A program made the translations under genes and the position numbers. DNA of 64,000 bases from Anadara kagoshimensis (lineage: Eukaryota > Mollusca > Bivalvia > Arcoida > Arcidae), in the NCBI GenBank assembly GCA_021292105.1, contig CM037870.1, positions 13,983,234 to 14,047,233 of the forward strand, read 5' to 3'. Under the pieces are notes generated by a model. The model made no database searches. It had not been told where the DNA came from and was given only the letters and a program-made list of their open reading frames with translations. Position 1 is the first letter of the stretch; the number at the start of each line of letters is the position of its first letter. This document shows, one piece after another, positions 20,987 through 33,331 of the stretch.

Positions 20987-23900
20987 ATGGACAGGTAAGC
21001 GTGGTTTACATTTTCGTAAAATTCTCCTTATTTCAAATTTTATTCCTAAATATTTTAAATCGTCATTTGTTTATAACTTTTTTGAAAATTTATATTTTAT
21101 GGGGATATTACTCCCCCGATAAGGGACAGCGAATAACGCATACTTCCGTGACCCAGATGTGCATATATATATATATATAGGTATATTGAGCGCGTTGTAC
21201 GATTTGATTTTATCGTTAGTCGGACCGAGGTAAGGAAGAGGTCACTTTTGTGCACTGCCATAACCCTACATGTACATGTGAAATATTTCTACTCGGGGAC
21301 GTTCTTTCAACAAATCGTAATATTTTTTTGTAACTAGTGAAAATATACATATAGCATTTATTCCCCTTGTTTGGCTAATTCACATGAAATGATGTCGTTA
21401 GTTACGTAATCAATCTGATAATGTATCGGCAAAACAACATTGACCTGTCCGCTTGACCTTTAATTTAATATTCATGATGAACCAGCATATCCATGTATAT
21501 AGACACCACAGGTGTTTATTAAGTCTTCATCTTGTGAAACGTGCATTGTTTACATATTAACTGCGAGTCCTAACACCATAACTCATGTGTTAGATGGATC
21601 CTCGAATTATGTCATCAAAAGGTCAAGCGGGCAGGTAAATCCTGCCTGCTTATATCCCCCTGGATAAGAAGTCGCCAGCGATTTCACGAGGTATCGATTT
21701 CTAGTGTTTTTGTTAGTGTTATCAGACAGTGTCGTAGTAAACGAAAAATCAATGGGTAAATTGTGCCCAGGCCCTGATGACTAGGGAGTCAGGGGTCATG
21801 CCCCCCCCCCCCGGAAAATTATATTTTAAGTTAGATCAGGGAGAAAATTTGACCACTTTTACTAGGATGTAATACTTGCATAGCTATTAACAGTGGGAGT
21901 GTTCCGGATTTGATTATGTAATGTTGCCTATTGTTAAGTACATACTACACACTAGTACATGTATGTATTTTCTGATACATATTTCTGTCTTTTATTTTAA
22001 CTCATATTTTATTAACAAAGATTAAAAAAAAATTTTAAGACTAAATTTTAATGTATGTTAAAGCATACGCTACGCAGCTGTCGAGTAAAGTACAGGTCTG
22101 TCAAAAGATAAACACTAAGCTAACGAATATTGGTGCCGAATGCAAATGTCATCTCGACCATATCCAACTATATCCGACCCCTAGCTATCCATGACAACTC
22201 TATAGTCGACCTCCAACTTCTTTCCGTTAGCTAAATGTTAAATTTTCGACTGGCCTGTTCTGTATAGTGAAGTGATGGCGTTTTACACATAAGGATTGGT
22301 TTAAGGGATGGTGGAGGAAACCGGAGTGCCCTGAGTAAACCACTGATCTTCGGCAAGCGAACTGAAAATCTTGATAACACTAGAATGTTCCCCCGAGTCA
22401 GATTCGAAACCCTAGGCGTTGAGAGTCGCTGTAAATTTTGATCAAAGTTATCTTTATATAATGATTTATTGCAAGCCTAGGCCCTCAAAAAGTTTTATGG
22501 CCGTCATCACAGTATTGTTGATAAGTTTGATGTCCGAGTCTGTGTCGAGGATTATCATGAATCTATTTGACGACCAATAGTTCCTTGTTCCTTTCACACA
22601 ATTTTGATTACACACGTGGCGGGTGTAGCTAGCTAAACAGGAGGTGCTTACCCTTCCAGAGCAACCAGCCTCACTTCCCTGGTGGGAGTTCATGTGTCTT
22701 ACCTAACTTGACGGATCCAAAGTTTTTCCTTTACTTCTGGATTTTGATTCGTTTGTATGTTTGTTTTTGGTTTAGTCAAATATTTTGAAAGTTTAAATCT
22801 ACCATAAGATGTGATGGTACCGATACCGATGCTACATAGTATAGCATATGTGTCTTATTATTGTAAGTATATACTGACTGGTACCAATAATACTGATGTA
22901 CTAATGATATAAACACAATTATATAAAGATAAACAACAATGACCTGTCCGTTTGACATCAATGGAAATATTTATTATGGACTAGTGCATTTGTTATATGT
23001 AAAGGGGACAGATGAGTTGAGTAATGGTGTTTTTAACGTCCCATTCAAGAATATTTCACTTATATCGAGACGTCGTCAGTTATAGGCGAAGGTGCATAAA
23101 TTTTGCCAGTGCGTTGCGCTGATGGCATTATACAACAGGGTTCTTTAGCGTGCCAAGCCTACCGTGACACATGACCTCGTTTATTTTAAGTTCCATCCGA
23201 AAGAACCGTGACTTTCATTTCGTAATGCCGAGTGCTTGGCGAAAGAACAGTCACTACCCACTTTCAAGTCTTGGGTCAGACCCGGTCGGGGTTCGAACCC
23301 ACGTTCTTCCACTTACGGAGCGAGCACTCTACCAACTGAGCTACCGCAGTGGTTCGTAAAGGGAACACCGGTGTTGTCTGTATCTCGTCGGAGAAACATG
23401 CATTTTTCAAATATATCTACAGTCCAACCTGCCTTACCTCTATATAAGGACCATCTGCTTATAAAGGCCAGTAAAACTGCATTTTAATTGTTCTATATCC
23501 ATATTATTTGAATCTGTATATAAAGACCACCTACCCATAAAGGCCACTATTACTGGTTCCCTTTGGTGGCCTTTATAGACAGGTTTGACGGTATAATGTA
23601 AATTGTAACTGAGAATCACCAAGGTAAAGTTGTTTCGGTATTCAATATTCAAATGTTGTGTGAATATCCAATATCGAATATCGCTGGTCTGAGAATCCTA
23701 AATTCCTAACATTGCATGCACCAATGTATTGGTCATTGGAGGGTCATTGTTATAATTATGAGTATATGTATGAAATATCAAGCAGACAGGTCAGTGTCAA
23801 TTGTCTATGCATTGTAATGCATACCAAATACATTAAAGTTTCGCTCGCCAATAACATTATCTGTATCTTATTAATGATATAAATTGATTTCATTTTCCAG

Positions 23901-26900
23901 GTTAACACCATGGATAGTACGTCTGTGTATATTTTGCAGTTTATTAGTTCCTCCTGCAATCGCCACTATCACCGGTATGTATGAAGATGCTACATAGTTA
24001 TTGATTTATACAGAAAATGCTAGTTTCCGCAGTGGTCATTTGGGCATTTATAAATACTTTATTTTGCCAAATGACCCCATTATTTAGGCCTTGTTGATCA
24101 TATTTAACATAAGGTGAATGCAAAAACTATTGATAAATGGTGTTTTATAGGGAAATTACAAAAAATAGCACCTTCATTGAACACTGTGTCTGTGATTAGT
24201 GGTGTTGTGTAATGGGATTTTACGCACCAGTCAAGATTCTTTCACTTATATCGAGGTGGTCATATTTAACATAAGGTGAATGCAACAAAGGAAAAGTTAA
24301 AAAAATGGCACATTTATTGAACACTGTGTCTGTGATTAGTGGAGTTGCACAATAGAGTTTTACGCACCAGTCAAGATTCTTTCACTTATATCGAGTTGGT
24401 CAATGAAAGGGTGGCGTGGGAAGCCGGTGTGTCTATAGAAAACCATGAGATTCGGCAAGCGAACTCAGATTTCTATAAAGATATTTTTGATGGAATATGA
24501 TAAAATGCTTGGATGGTAGTGTCATATACCATTTTTTGAATTTAATCATAAAATACATTTTTAAAAATGGTATATTATTGTCATATACCATTTTTTAATG
24601 TATTTTATGATTAAATTAAAAAAATGGTATATGACAGAAGTTTAAGAATTTGATTTTTTTGTAATGATATAATTTGCCGTTAACCAATTTATTCTTTCTG
24701 TTATATGTAAATGTTTTTGCCTTATCACCTACCTGCAGTATAGACCTGTCGAAAGTGTAACACTGAGATAAAGAAAAGGGGGCGGAAATTCGGCTGCCGT
24801 ATGACCGTCATATGGGTAGCTAGTACTCGAAAATCTGTTGAGAGATGGCAGCTGTAGAAAAGATACAGCTAATTAACGTGAGGTCTAGGTGTACTTCTGA
24901 TTTGTCATTAATTAGTAAGCTTAGTGGTAAAACTTCCGACAGGCCTGTACAGTTTTCTCTCGCGAGCGAGGGCGTAATGAAAATCACAGTACAGAGCTAG
25001 ACCTGTCGAAAGTTTCACACCGAGCTAATGAATTGGTGCTAAATCGGCAGCTTACCTCGGCCCCTCGTTATCTATATATCTCGACAGCTACTATCTATCT
25101 CTCGTCAGGTTCTCGGTCACAAGTTAAATTATCTATACCTCGACTATTCGGCAACCAAACTTCGACTCCATGTTCTTTGCTCAATGTGAAACTTTCGACA
25201 GGTCTGTACTGTATATTTAATCGATATTTCCGTATAACTATCAGCCCTCAAAATTTGATCAATGTCGGTAGGGTTTGATACATGTACATGTAGATAAATA
25301 ACTTGACCAAATGAAACGAAACTGGAAGTGAAAAGGTCGCTAGACGGAGTATATAGATATAAGTTTGTGGGTTTTTTATTCGACCTGATCTCTAAATTCA
25401 ATACTTTTGTCAATACCATGTTGTAATTAGCATAATCACGGTACAATTAGTAGCTAAATATAACAATTTCTTTGAAAACCTTCTTCTGTGAAACTTTTGT
25501 GGAAGTCCCTAGGTGGAGTAGATTAAAGTTTGTGATTTTCGGCCCTATCCGAAATCCAAAATTATTTTATTATATGTAACAGATTTTACAGAGAACTTTT
25601 GAGTTGACCTGGTTTTTTCTACAGCCGTCGCTGCCAGTGAGCGTATATGATGAGTCATATATTGATTTATGCAATCGAGCTAAAATTGAAACCGATTGTT
25701 TGAAACTTCCAAAAGTAAAAAATTAAAATGGGAGTTTAGTGGGCTGATTAGTCGGGCTATTTAAGGAGGCTCGAGTGAAATAAATTTTAGGAGTGAGTCG
25801 CTAGACTGGTCCCCGTCACCAAACATGATGACGTAAAACTTTTTTTTTCTACTATTTTAATCAGTAAATAAATCACACATACGTGTTAATATTCTGATAT
25901 ATATTCAAAAGCATATGTAAAGATGTAATTACAACTTTATTTAAAATAACGGTGATAACGTCACATGCGTGTACGACATATGACGTTTTACGGCATTCAT
26001 ACATCAAAGCAGCAGCTAACCTAGACATGAGAAAGAAAAATACAATTAAATACAAAACCAAAATGCCGAAAATCACAAGGAATGGTACTTAAAATCTATT
26101 TAATCATACGTTTTTGCTACATCGGATTTATCTACCGCGATTTTCCTTGTAATGTCGACATCAGTGACATCAAAACGCACCGACCGTCGAAGGTCACAAC
26201 TCCGTCATCTTGCTCGGTACAGGCCGAGTGTTAAACTTACGCTAGTCAGTCAGCTAACACGAACGAGGTATGCAGACAAACAAATTTAGTAAGACATCCG
26301 TTTTATTGGACATTTACTTGTGTCTGTGACGTCTAACATTTTGGGGTCACAGCCAGTGATTTGTGTCTGTTTTGTACTGAAATAGTTACTATGAGATGTG
26401 TCCTGTTTCACCTGCATCGTGTGTGTTTTTAAATGTTATTTTTATTGCAACATCAATGGAAGTTGGCTGACTTATGAGTGGATATGAGGATGGAGATTGG
26501 TTCATTCAAAGTCATTCAATATAAATGGACCAGATTCATTTAAAAAACAATGTATTGGATCTAAACTCCTTTTCTGTATTTATTGATATTTTGTTTTGTT
26601 AGACCTTAACATTAATTAAAAAAATAGGAGAAATGTGGCGAGTGGTTACCTCACTACAAGTAGAGCAATGGTTTATAGAGTATAGGAAGCCTCCAGATCA
26701 AATCCCTCTCTGACTCTCTTAAATGTTTTCACTGTTGACATGCTTGCCAAATATAACCAGAAAATAAGGAACATCTGTGTTCTACTTTTCGTGACCAATG
26801 CATGGAATGAATGGTTCCTCCTACTGCAGAACAGGATAAACTAGCCCCAGATATAAGAGGGAAGTGATTAAAGTACAAGCCTTGAGTAAAATCAAAATTT

Positions 26901-29900
26901 TGAATTTGTCTTCAAGTTAGTGATTTATTTCATATTAGTGAATGTTTTAAAAACTGATTTTTAATAAACTACAAAAGTCTACAAAGATGATGACTACAAA
27001 AAGTGTAATTTCTTGATGAGGGAATTCAGGTTAAGCAAAGCCAAGTAATCAGATGCTGATTTCTGTATGAAAAAGATATAATCTTGACTGTGAAGCCAAG
27101 TTACAGAGTAATACATGTATTGGTAAATTAAAATTAACTATTATAATCTAATTTTCACATGACAGCTCAGTTTTCTCTAAGCAATGTTAATATTATATTC
27201 CCCACTCTATAAGCAATGGGGGTGGGGTCAGGGTGGGTGGGGTCTTGAAATGCTGACTAGGCATGATCAAGAACTGAATGAAGGTAGTGAATTGAACCAA
27301 GCAATCGGAAGATGAACACTGACCCACAGTGACATTATATAGAACCCTCGGTCACTGCAACATGTATATTGCATGGGTTTAAAAATCAACAACTTATTTA
27401 GCTGGCAACACCTCAATATAAGTGACATAACCTAACCCAGATGGCCAATTGGACCAATCTAAGCAATAACTGGTTAAACTCTCTTAATTACTTTGAATAA
27501 ATGGCAACAAATTTACATATTTATTGCAAATCTGATATTTAATCACAACTGCAGTTTTTACATTTTAACAAATGATCTCTCACTATCCACACATGTGTAA
27601 AGTATAATGCTTTGAAACGTATATGTGTATCTCTTATCCACATGCATTGCTTTAATTCTAAAATATACACTTGTCATGCCTCCTCAAATAAACACACATA
27701 AATTGTCTATACATTAATGAAAGTATGACAATTAAAAATTGTCATCAAACTCCTATAAACACGATCAACTATCCCTGTATTGTAATATATTTGCATATCA
27801 AAGTATCATATATATAATATGTGACAAGTCCATTCATATGATGCCAAGTTATTACAGAAACTACAGTTGGTCTGCTGCTTTGTTTATATTCATGAAATGG
27901 CAGATGAAATCCTGTTATACCTAAAAAATAAAAGAAAATACTTTATAAGAATTGTGTCAATTTGTGACAAAATATAAGTAAAAAGATTACACACACCCAA
28001 ATTAAAACATATATTTTACCGCTAAATTGAATTGTAAGTATACAATTATGTGTACTAGTAATTAACATTAGAAATATCAGTATTGTAGTCATTACTAGTG
28101 GGTGAGGTCATCCTGGTCCAGGCCTTGAAAAAGGGCCCATGTTTTCAATTATTTCAAAATATATAAACAAGAAAGAGTTGAAATTGGATTTATTCAAAAC
28201 TTAACTTAGGCTAAAATATGGGTCAGTGTTGGTCAACAGACAGTATTATTATGAGACAAAAATATTATTTTGGGGTCAATCCACAAGAACTGAACACTGA
28301 ATATACTGGTACATATAAAACACATCATAATTGTCACCAAAATAAACTAGTACTGGGAGAAAAAAATGTACTTTATGCTGTCTTGAATGCATTGATGTAC
28401 ACATAGATTGTTTAAAACATATACAATATTACATAAATTCACACATTTAGCAGAGCTCTGTTTACATATTAAGTATTACATATTGAGTATTTACACTTTG
28501 TATGATAGCACTTATCCATGAATCTCAAAAAGTCAAAATCTTGTTCTTGGACCTTACTGATTTCTTAGTTACATACAACAGGAGGGAGGACACACCTGAA
28601 AAACCACTTCCTCACCAAGTGCCTTGACTGAGTATCGAACCCCACCCTCCCTGGTGAAAAGCGGGCACTTTTTCACAAGGCTAAAAGGTTCGAACCGCAA
28701 AGCCTGGCAGTAAATCACTCGATTATATCTACTATATACAACACAACAACATCAAGACTTGCTCAGTCCTGCTACATAATACATGCACATGTAAATTTCC
28801 TAAAATAATATACAATGACTATTGACTAACATGGTTAACTGCTGACCATTATCTTTCTATACCTATTAACAGTTTATTTAGTATTGTGGCAGACCAGACT
28901 CTATATGTGGCCAGGTAGCTCAATGGGTGGAGCGTTCCACTAGTACATGTATTGGGAAGATCCTAGGTTCCAGTCTCGGTTTGGCTGCTACATTTTCCCT
29001 TTTCAGCTTTCCTCTTACATTTGGGGGCTCGTCCGACCCTGGGAAGTGGCAGACAAACAGGTTGGAACCTGGTGCCTGGTTTCGATTCAATGGAGTTGAA
29101 TCCCAAAAGGAAGGTAGGAATGTGGCAGACAGGACTTGATAATTTGCCGGGTAGCTCAGTAGGTAGACGCTACCTCTAGTATTTGGAAGGTACCAGGTTC
29201 GAGTCCTGGTTTGGCTGTTGCATTTTTTCCATTTCCTTTTACAGTATTTTAACCAAACTAACCCCCCCCTCATCCATGGAATATTGGGTGAAAAGTATTC
29301 TATGCACAGCATAATCATTTTAAGTAATTTTAATTTCCTCTGATAGATTTAACAATGGAATTAAATCATCCCGGACACATTTTAACACCCAACTGCCTAG
29401 ACCTGAAATTCATGGCTCCGAACAGTTTTTTATGATATTGATGTTGCCGTTCAACGTTCAACATCAATATCATAAAAAAGCCGTTCAGAGCCATTAATTT
29501 CAGGTCTACCCAACTGCCCGGACATACATTTATTTTGAACAGTGGTAGTCTGGACAGCACTTCACATGTTCCAAGTTGAAATGTCTAAATAATACCGTGT
29601 ATCTATCATGTGATGTTCAAAACAAAACTATATGCTTTTAATAAACATATTGAAAATAATATACCTACTGTATTCGATCTTTTAACATCTTTGTTTCTGT
29701 TGTAAAGTTCTGTGCATAGTTTCCCATGTCTTCAACGCAAAAATGTGACACGGAATAAAGTTAAAGGTTATAAAAAACAAATTGGACACGTAACGGAATC
29801 CCGGAAGTTAACGCCGGATCATTCACGGTTTCATCAAGATTTTATTTTGATAGCATTAGCATTGAATTAAGAAGATCTAAATGCACAATAATATTTTTAA

Positions 29901-32900
29901 ATGTACAAGTTGAAAAGTAATTAACAAAATTTTATTGATATCTTTTCAAACTTGCAACACAAATGTGATAAACCGTTTGAGCATTTGAGTAACTGTTAGC
30001 AACACATACTATATTACAAATATATGTGCCGGTTTTGCTAAAATATTGATAATTTACCGTAGATTTTCATTCATCTTGGGCTAAAATGTTAATTTATAAT
30101 GTAAATAATCGTTTTTATTACCTATTGTACCAAAAGTATCACTTATTTTAAAATTCAACTAAATAAATCCCCCAAAATACTAAATAAAAATAGGGGTAGG
30201 GTTGTTACCATAGCGACTGTACAGTAAACGAATCCGGTGACCCATATTTTTTAATATCTTATTTTATCAAATATATGTCAAGCTATATTCATGGAGATTT
30301 TGAAACTCTTGGTAATTTCCTTATTAAAAATATTCCATTTTTTGTTCCTACTTTTATCTGAAAATAGTGCTAAATATTACTCTGATAAATCTCTAATGCC
30401 CACAGAATTATTATTAGATTGTGTATTTGTTTTAGTTTGTCACTGTTCAAATCTTAAATCAAAATAGTAGATCTATGTCTTTCAACTGTCTTGGAAAATA
30501 GATTAATTTATCACCATTTAAGAGTTTAAACACTGCAACATATTGTTCACTCTTAAACTTATGAGGACCACTAAAAATCCTTTAAAAAGGCATAAAACTG
30601 TGTAATTTCCGCTACTTTTAAAGCCAGATACAGAAAAAGGGAGTCCGGTGACCTATACTAATTTTTTTATTTTTCAAATCTACACATTTTGCTCTACAAA
30701 ATATATAAAATTCACAATGATGGTAATTAAACTTTTTTTCACTCGAGCCTCCTTAAGAAGAGTTGTCACTCGAGGACATCGCCCGAAATGTGATATCCCA
30801 CTGAAGGATGGCAATCGAGGATGTTCACAATAACTATTTATTTTACCTAAACATTGATAAAATAACTTTTGTCCTGCATAACTAATTTCAAGTCTGCCAA
30901 AACTTCTAGTCTCATTGGTATTGTTTACCATACCCATGAGAGTTATCTCCCTTGTATCTAATTGTGGCAGGGTGACAATAATATTATCACAAGGCTGTGC
31001 CAGGATGGAAAATGTTGCCTTATGTTGTCAGTAATCTGATTTGTTACACGTCATGTAATGTGGAAACATCAGAAAAAATGTGTTTTAATATAATTACATA
31101 TTATACCAGTTTTAATTTTACAGCACTAGACGGCCGATTCGGAATACAATTCCTCATCAGTAGTGCTTGGATGAGGTATAATAATTATAATCTGTATTTT
31201 CAATTATCCGACTATTTATTTTCAGTCTCGATGGATAGTTTTAAACTCTGTAACGAAAATCCATATTATTCAATTGACGATGGCGAAGAATTTATCGTGT
31301 TGGCCAAAGGGAACAGAACAAAAACTATTGTCCATGCAATTTTAGAACAATTGGGAACACTAGAGGTATCATTCTGTACAATAAAGGTAGCACCAAAAAG
31401 AACAGCCAGTAAGCAATACATGCAGGCAGTGGTTGAATCACTGGACATAACTGATTGTAAAGTGAAAGTAACAATAAGAGAAGCCACGCCATCGCGGAAT
31501 AATGTGAGAGATTTGGTAAGTTTGAAGTTTATGATGTTGTTGTGTTTTGTGTATTTTCGCCAATGTTAGCGTACAGGCCTGTCGAAATACTTAAGTTTAA
31601 CTCGGAGCTAACGAAAAGGAATCATCATGCGGGCGGAATATTGTGAAAGATTTGGTAGGTTTGAAGTTTATGATGTTATGTTTTGTTTCTTTTGGGCTTG
31701 TTACTGTACAGACATATCGGCTAACGAATATTAGTCATACATGTGGCTTGGAAAGTGGCAATCCAAGAATACACGCCATCGCGGAATATTGTCAAATTTG
31801 GTAAGTTTAAGGTTATGATCAAATTGTGGCTAGTATGTATTTTGGGCTTGTTATAGTACAGACCTGTCAAACGTTTAATACTTGCTAACGAAAAGGATTC
31901 ATATAGCTTGGGAAGTAATAATAAGACAAAAAATAACAATATCGTTGAATATTGTGAGAGATTTGGTAAGTTTAAAGTTATGATCAAATTGTGGCTAATG
32001 TGTATTTTGGGCTTGTTATAGTACAGACCTGTCAAACGTTTAATACTTGCTAACGAAAAGGATTCATAGCTTGGGAAGTAATAATAAGACAAAAATTAAC
32101 AACATCGTTGAATATTGTGAGAGGTTTGGTAAGTTTAAAGTTATGATCAAATTGTGGCTAATGTGTATTTTGGGCTTGTTATAGTACAGACCTGTCAAAC
32201 GTTTAATACTTGCTAACGAAAAGGATTCATAGCTTGGGAAGTAATAATAAGACAAAAAATTAACAACATCGTTGAATATTGTGAGAGGTTTGGTAAGTTT
32301 AAAGTTATGATCAAATTGTGGCTAATGTGTATTTTGGGCTTGTTATAGTACAGACCTGTCAAACGTTTAATACTTGCTAACGAAAAGGATTCATAGCTTG
32401 GGAAGTAATAATAAGACAAAAATTAACAATATCGTTGAATATTGTGAGAGGTTTGGTAAGTTTAAAGTTATGATCAAATTGTGGCTAATGTGTATTTTGG
32501 GCTTGTTATAGTACAGACCTGTCAAACGTTTAATACTTGCTAACGAAAAGGATTCATAGCTTGGGAAGTAATAATAAGACAAAAAATAACAATATCGTTG
32601 AATATTGTGAGAGGTTTGGTAAGTTTAAAGTTATGATCAAATTGTGGCTAATGTGTATTTTGGGCTTGTTATAGTACAGACCTGTCAAACGTTTAATACT
32701 TGCTAACGAAAAGGATTCATAGCTTGGGAAGTAATAATAAGACAAAAAATAACAATATCGTTGAATATTGTGAGAGGTTTGGTAAGTTTAAAGTTATGAT
32801 CAAATTGTGGCTAATGTGTATTTTGGGCTTGTTATAGTACAGACCTGTCAAACGTTTAATACTTGCTAACGAAAAGGATTCATAGCTTGGGAAGTAATAA

Positions 32901-33291
32901 TAAGACAAAAAATTAACAACATCGTTGAATATTGTGAGAGGTTTGGTAAGTTTAAGGTTATGATCAAGTTGTGGTTGTGTATTTTGGGCTTGTCACAGTA
33001 CAGACATACTTTCTCGAAAGTTTAACATTGTGTTAACGGAAAGGATTCATATCTTAGAAAGTAATGATAAGACAAAAATTAACAATATCGTTGAATATTG
33101 TGAGAGGTTTGGTAAGTGTAAGGTTTGTGATGATGTTGTGTTTTGGTATTATTGCCGACCTGTCGGAAGTTTAACACTGAGCTAACGGAAGGGTGTCATA
33201 ACTCGGAAAGTTACAATAAGAGAATCAGGAATCAACTTTGCAGAATGTTGAGAATGATTTGGTTTGATGTTAATGATCATGTTGTGTTTGA

Positions 33292-33331
<40 letters not shown>

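Larger units (their letters stand above)
26120..31220. other. Long second intron of the CUB-like gene, repeat fragments
   Basis: It holds a CpG-richer patch at about 26,150-26,285, SINE-like tRNA heads near 26,630-26,740 and 28,560-28,700, and the elements listed separately. Two minus-strand gene-like pieces lie inside it (27,769-27,920 and 29,669-29,727), but neither is firm. Confidence 0.4.

Noticed and set aside
25873..26076. Hydrophobic minus-strand frame
   Set aside because: It starts at a GTG, not ATG, has no acceptor consistent with the frame and no neighbours.
29145..29215. Possible tRNA gene, plus strand
   Set aside because: Good T-arm, but the anticodon loop is too long and the acceptor stem is mostly G:T. 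A second related head upstream points to a repeat.
31721..32908. A series of near-identical 63-residue minus-strand frames
   Set aside because: They lie exactly in the 163-bp tandem array and are its antisense reading. There is no splice or start context, and length is set by the repeat period.
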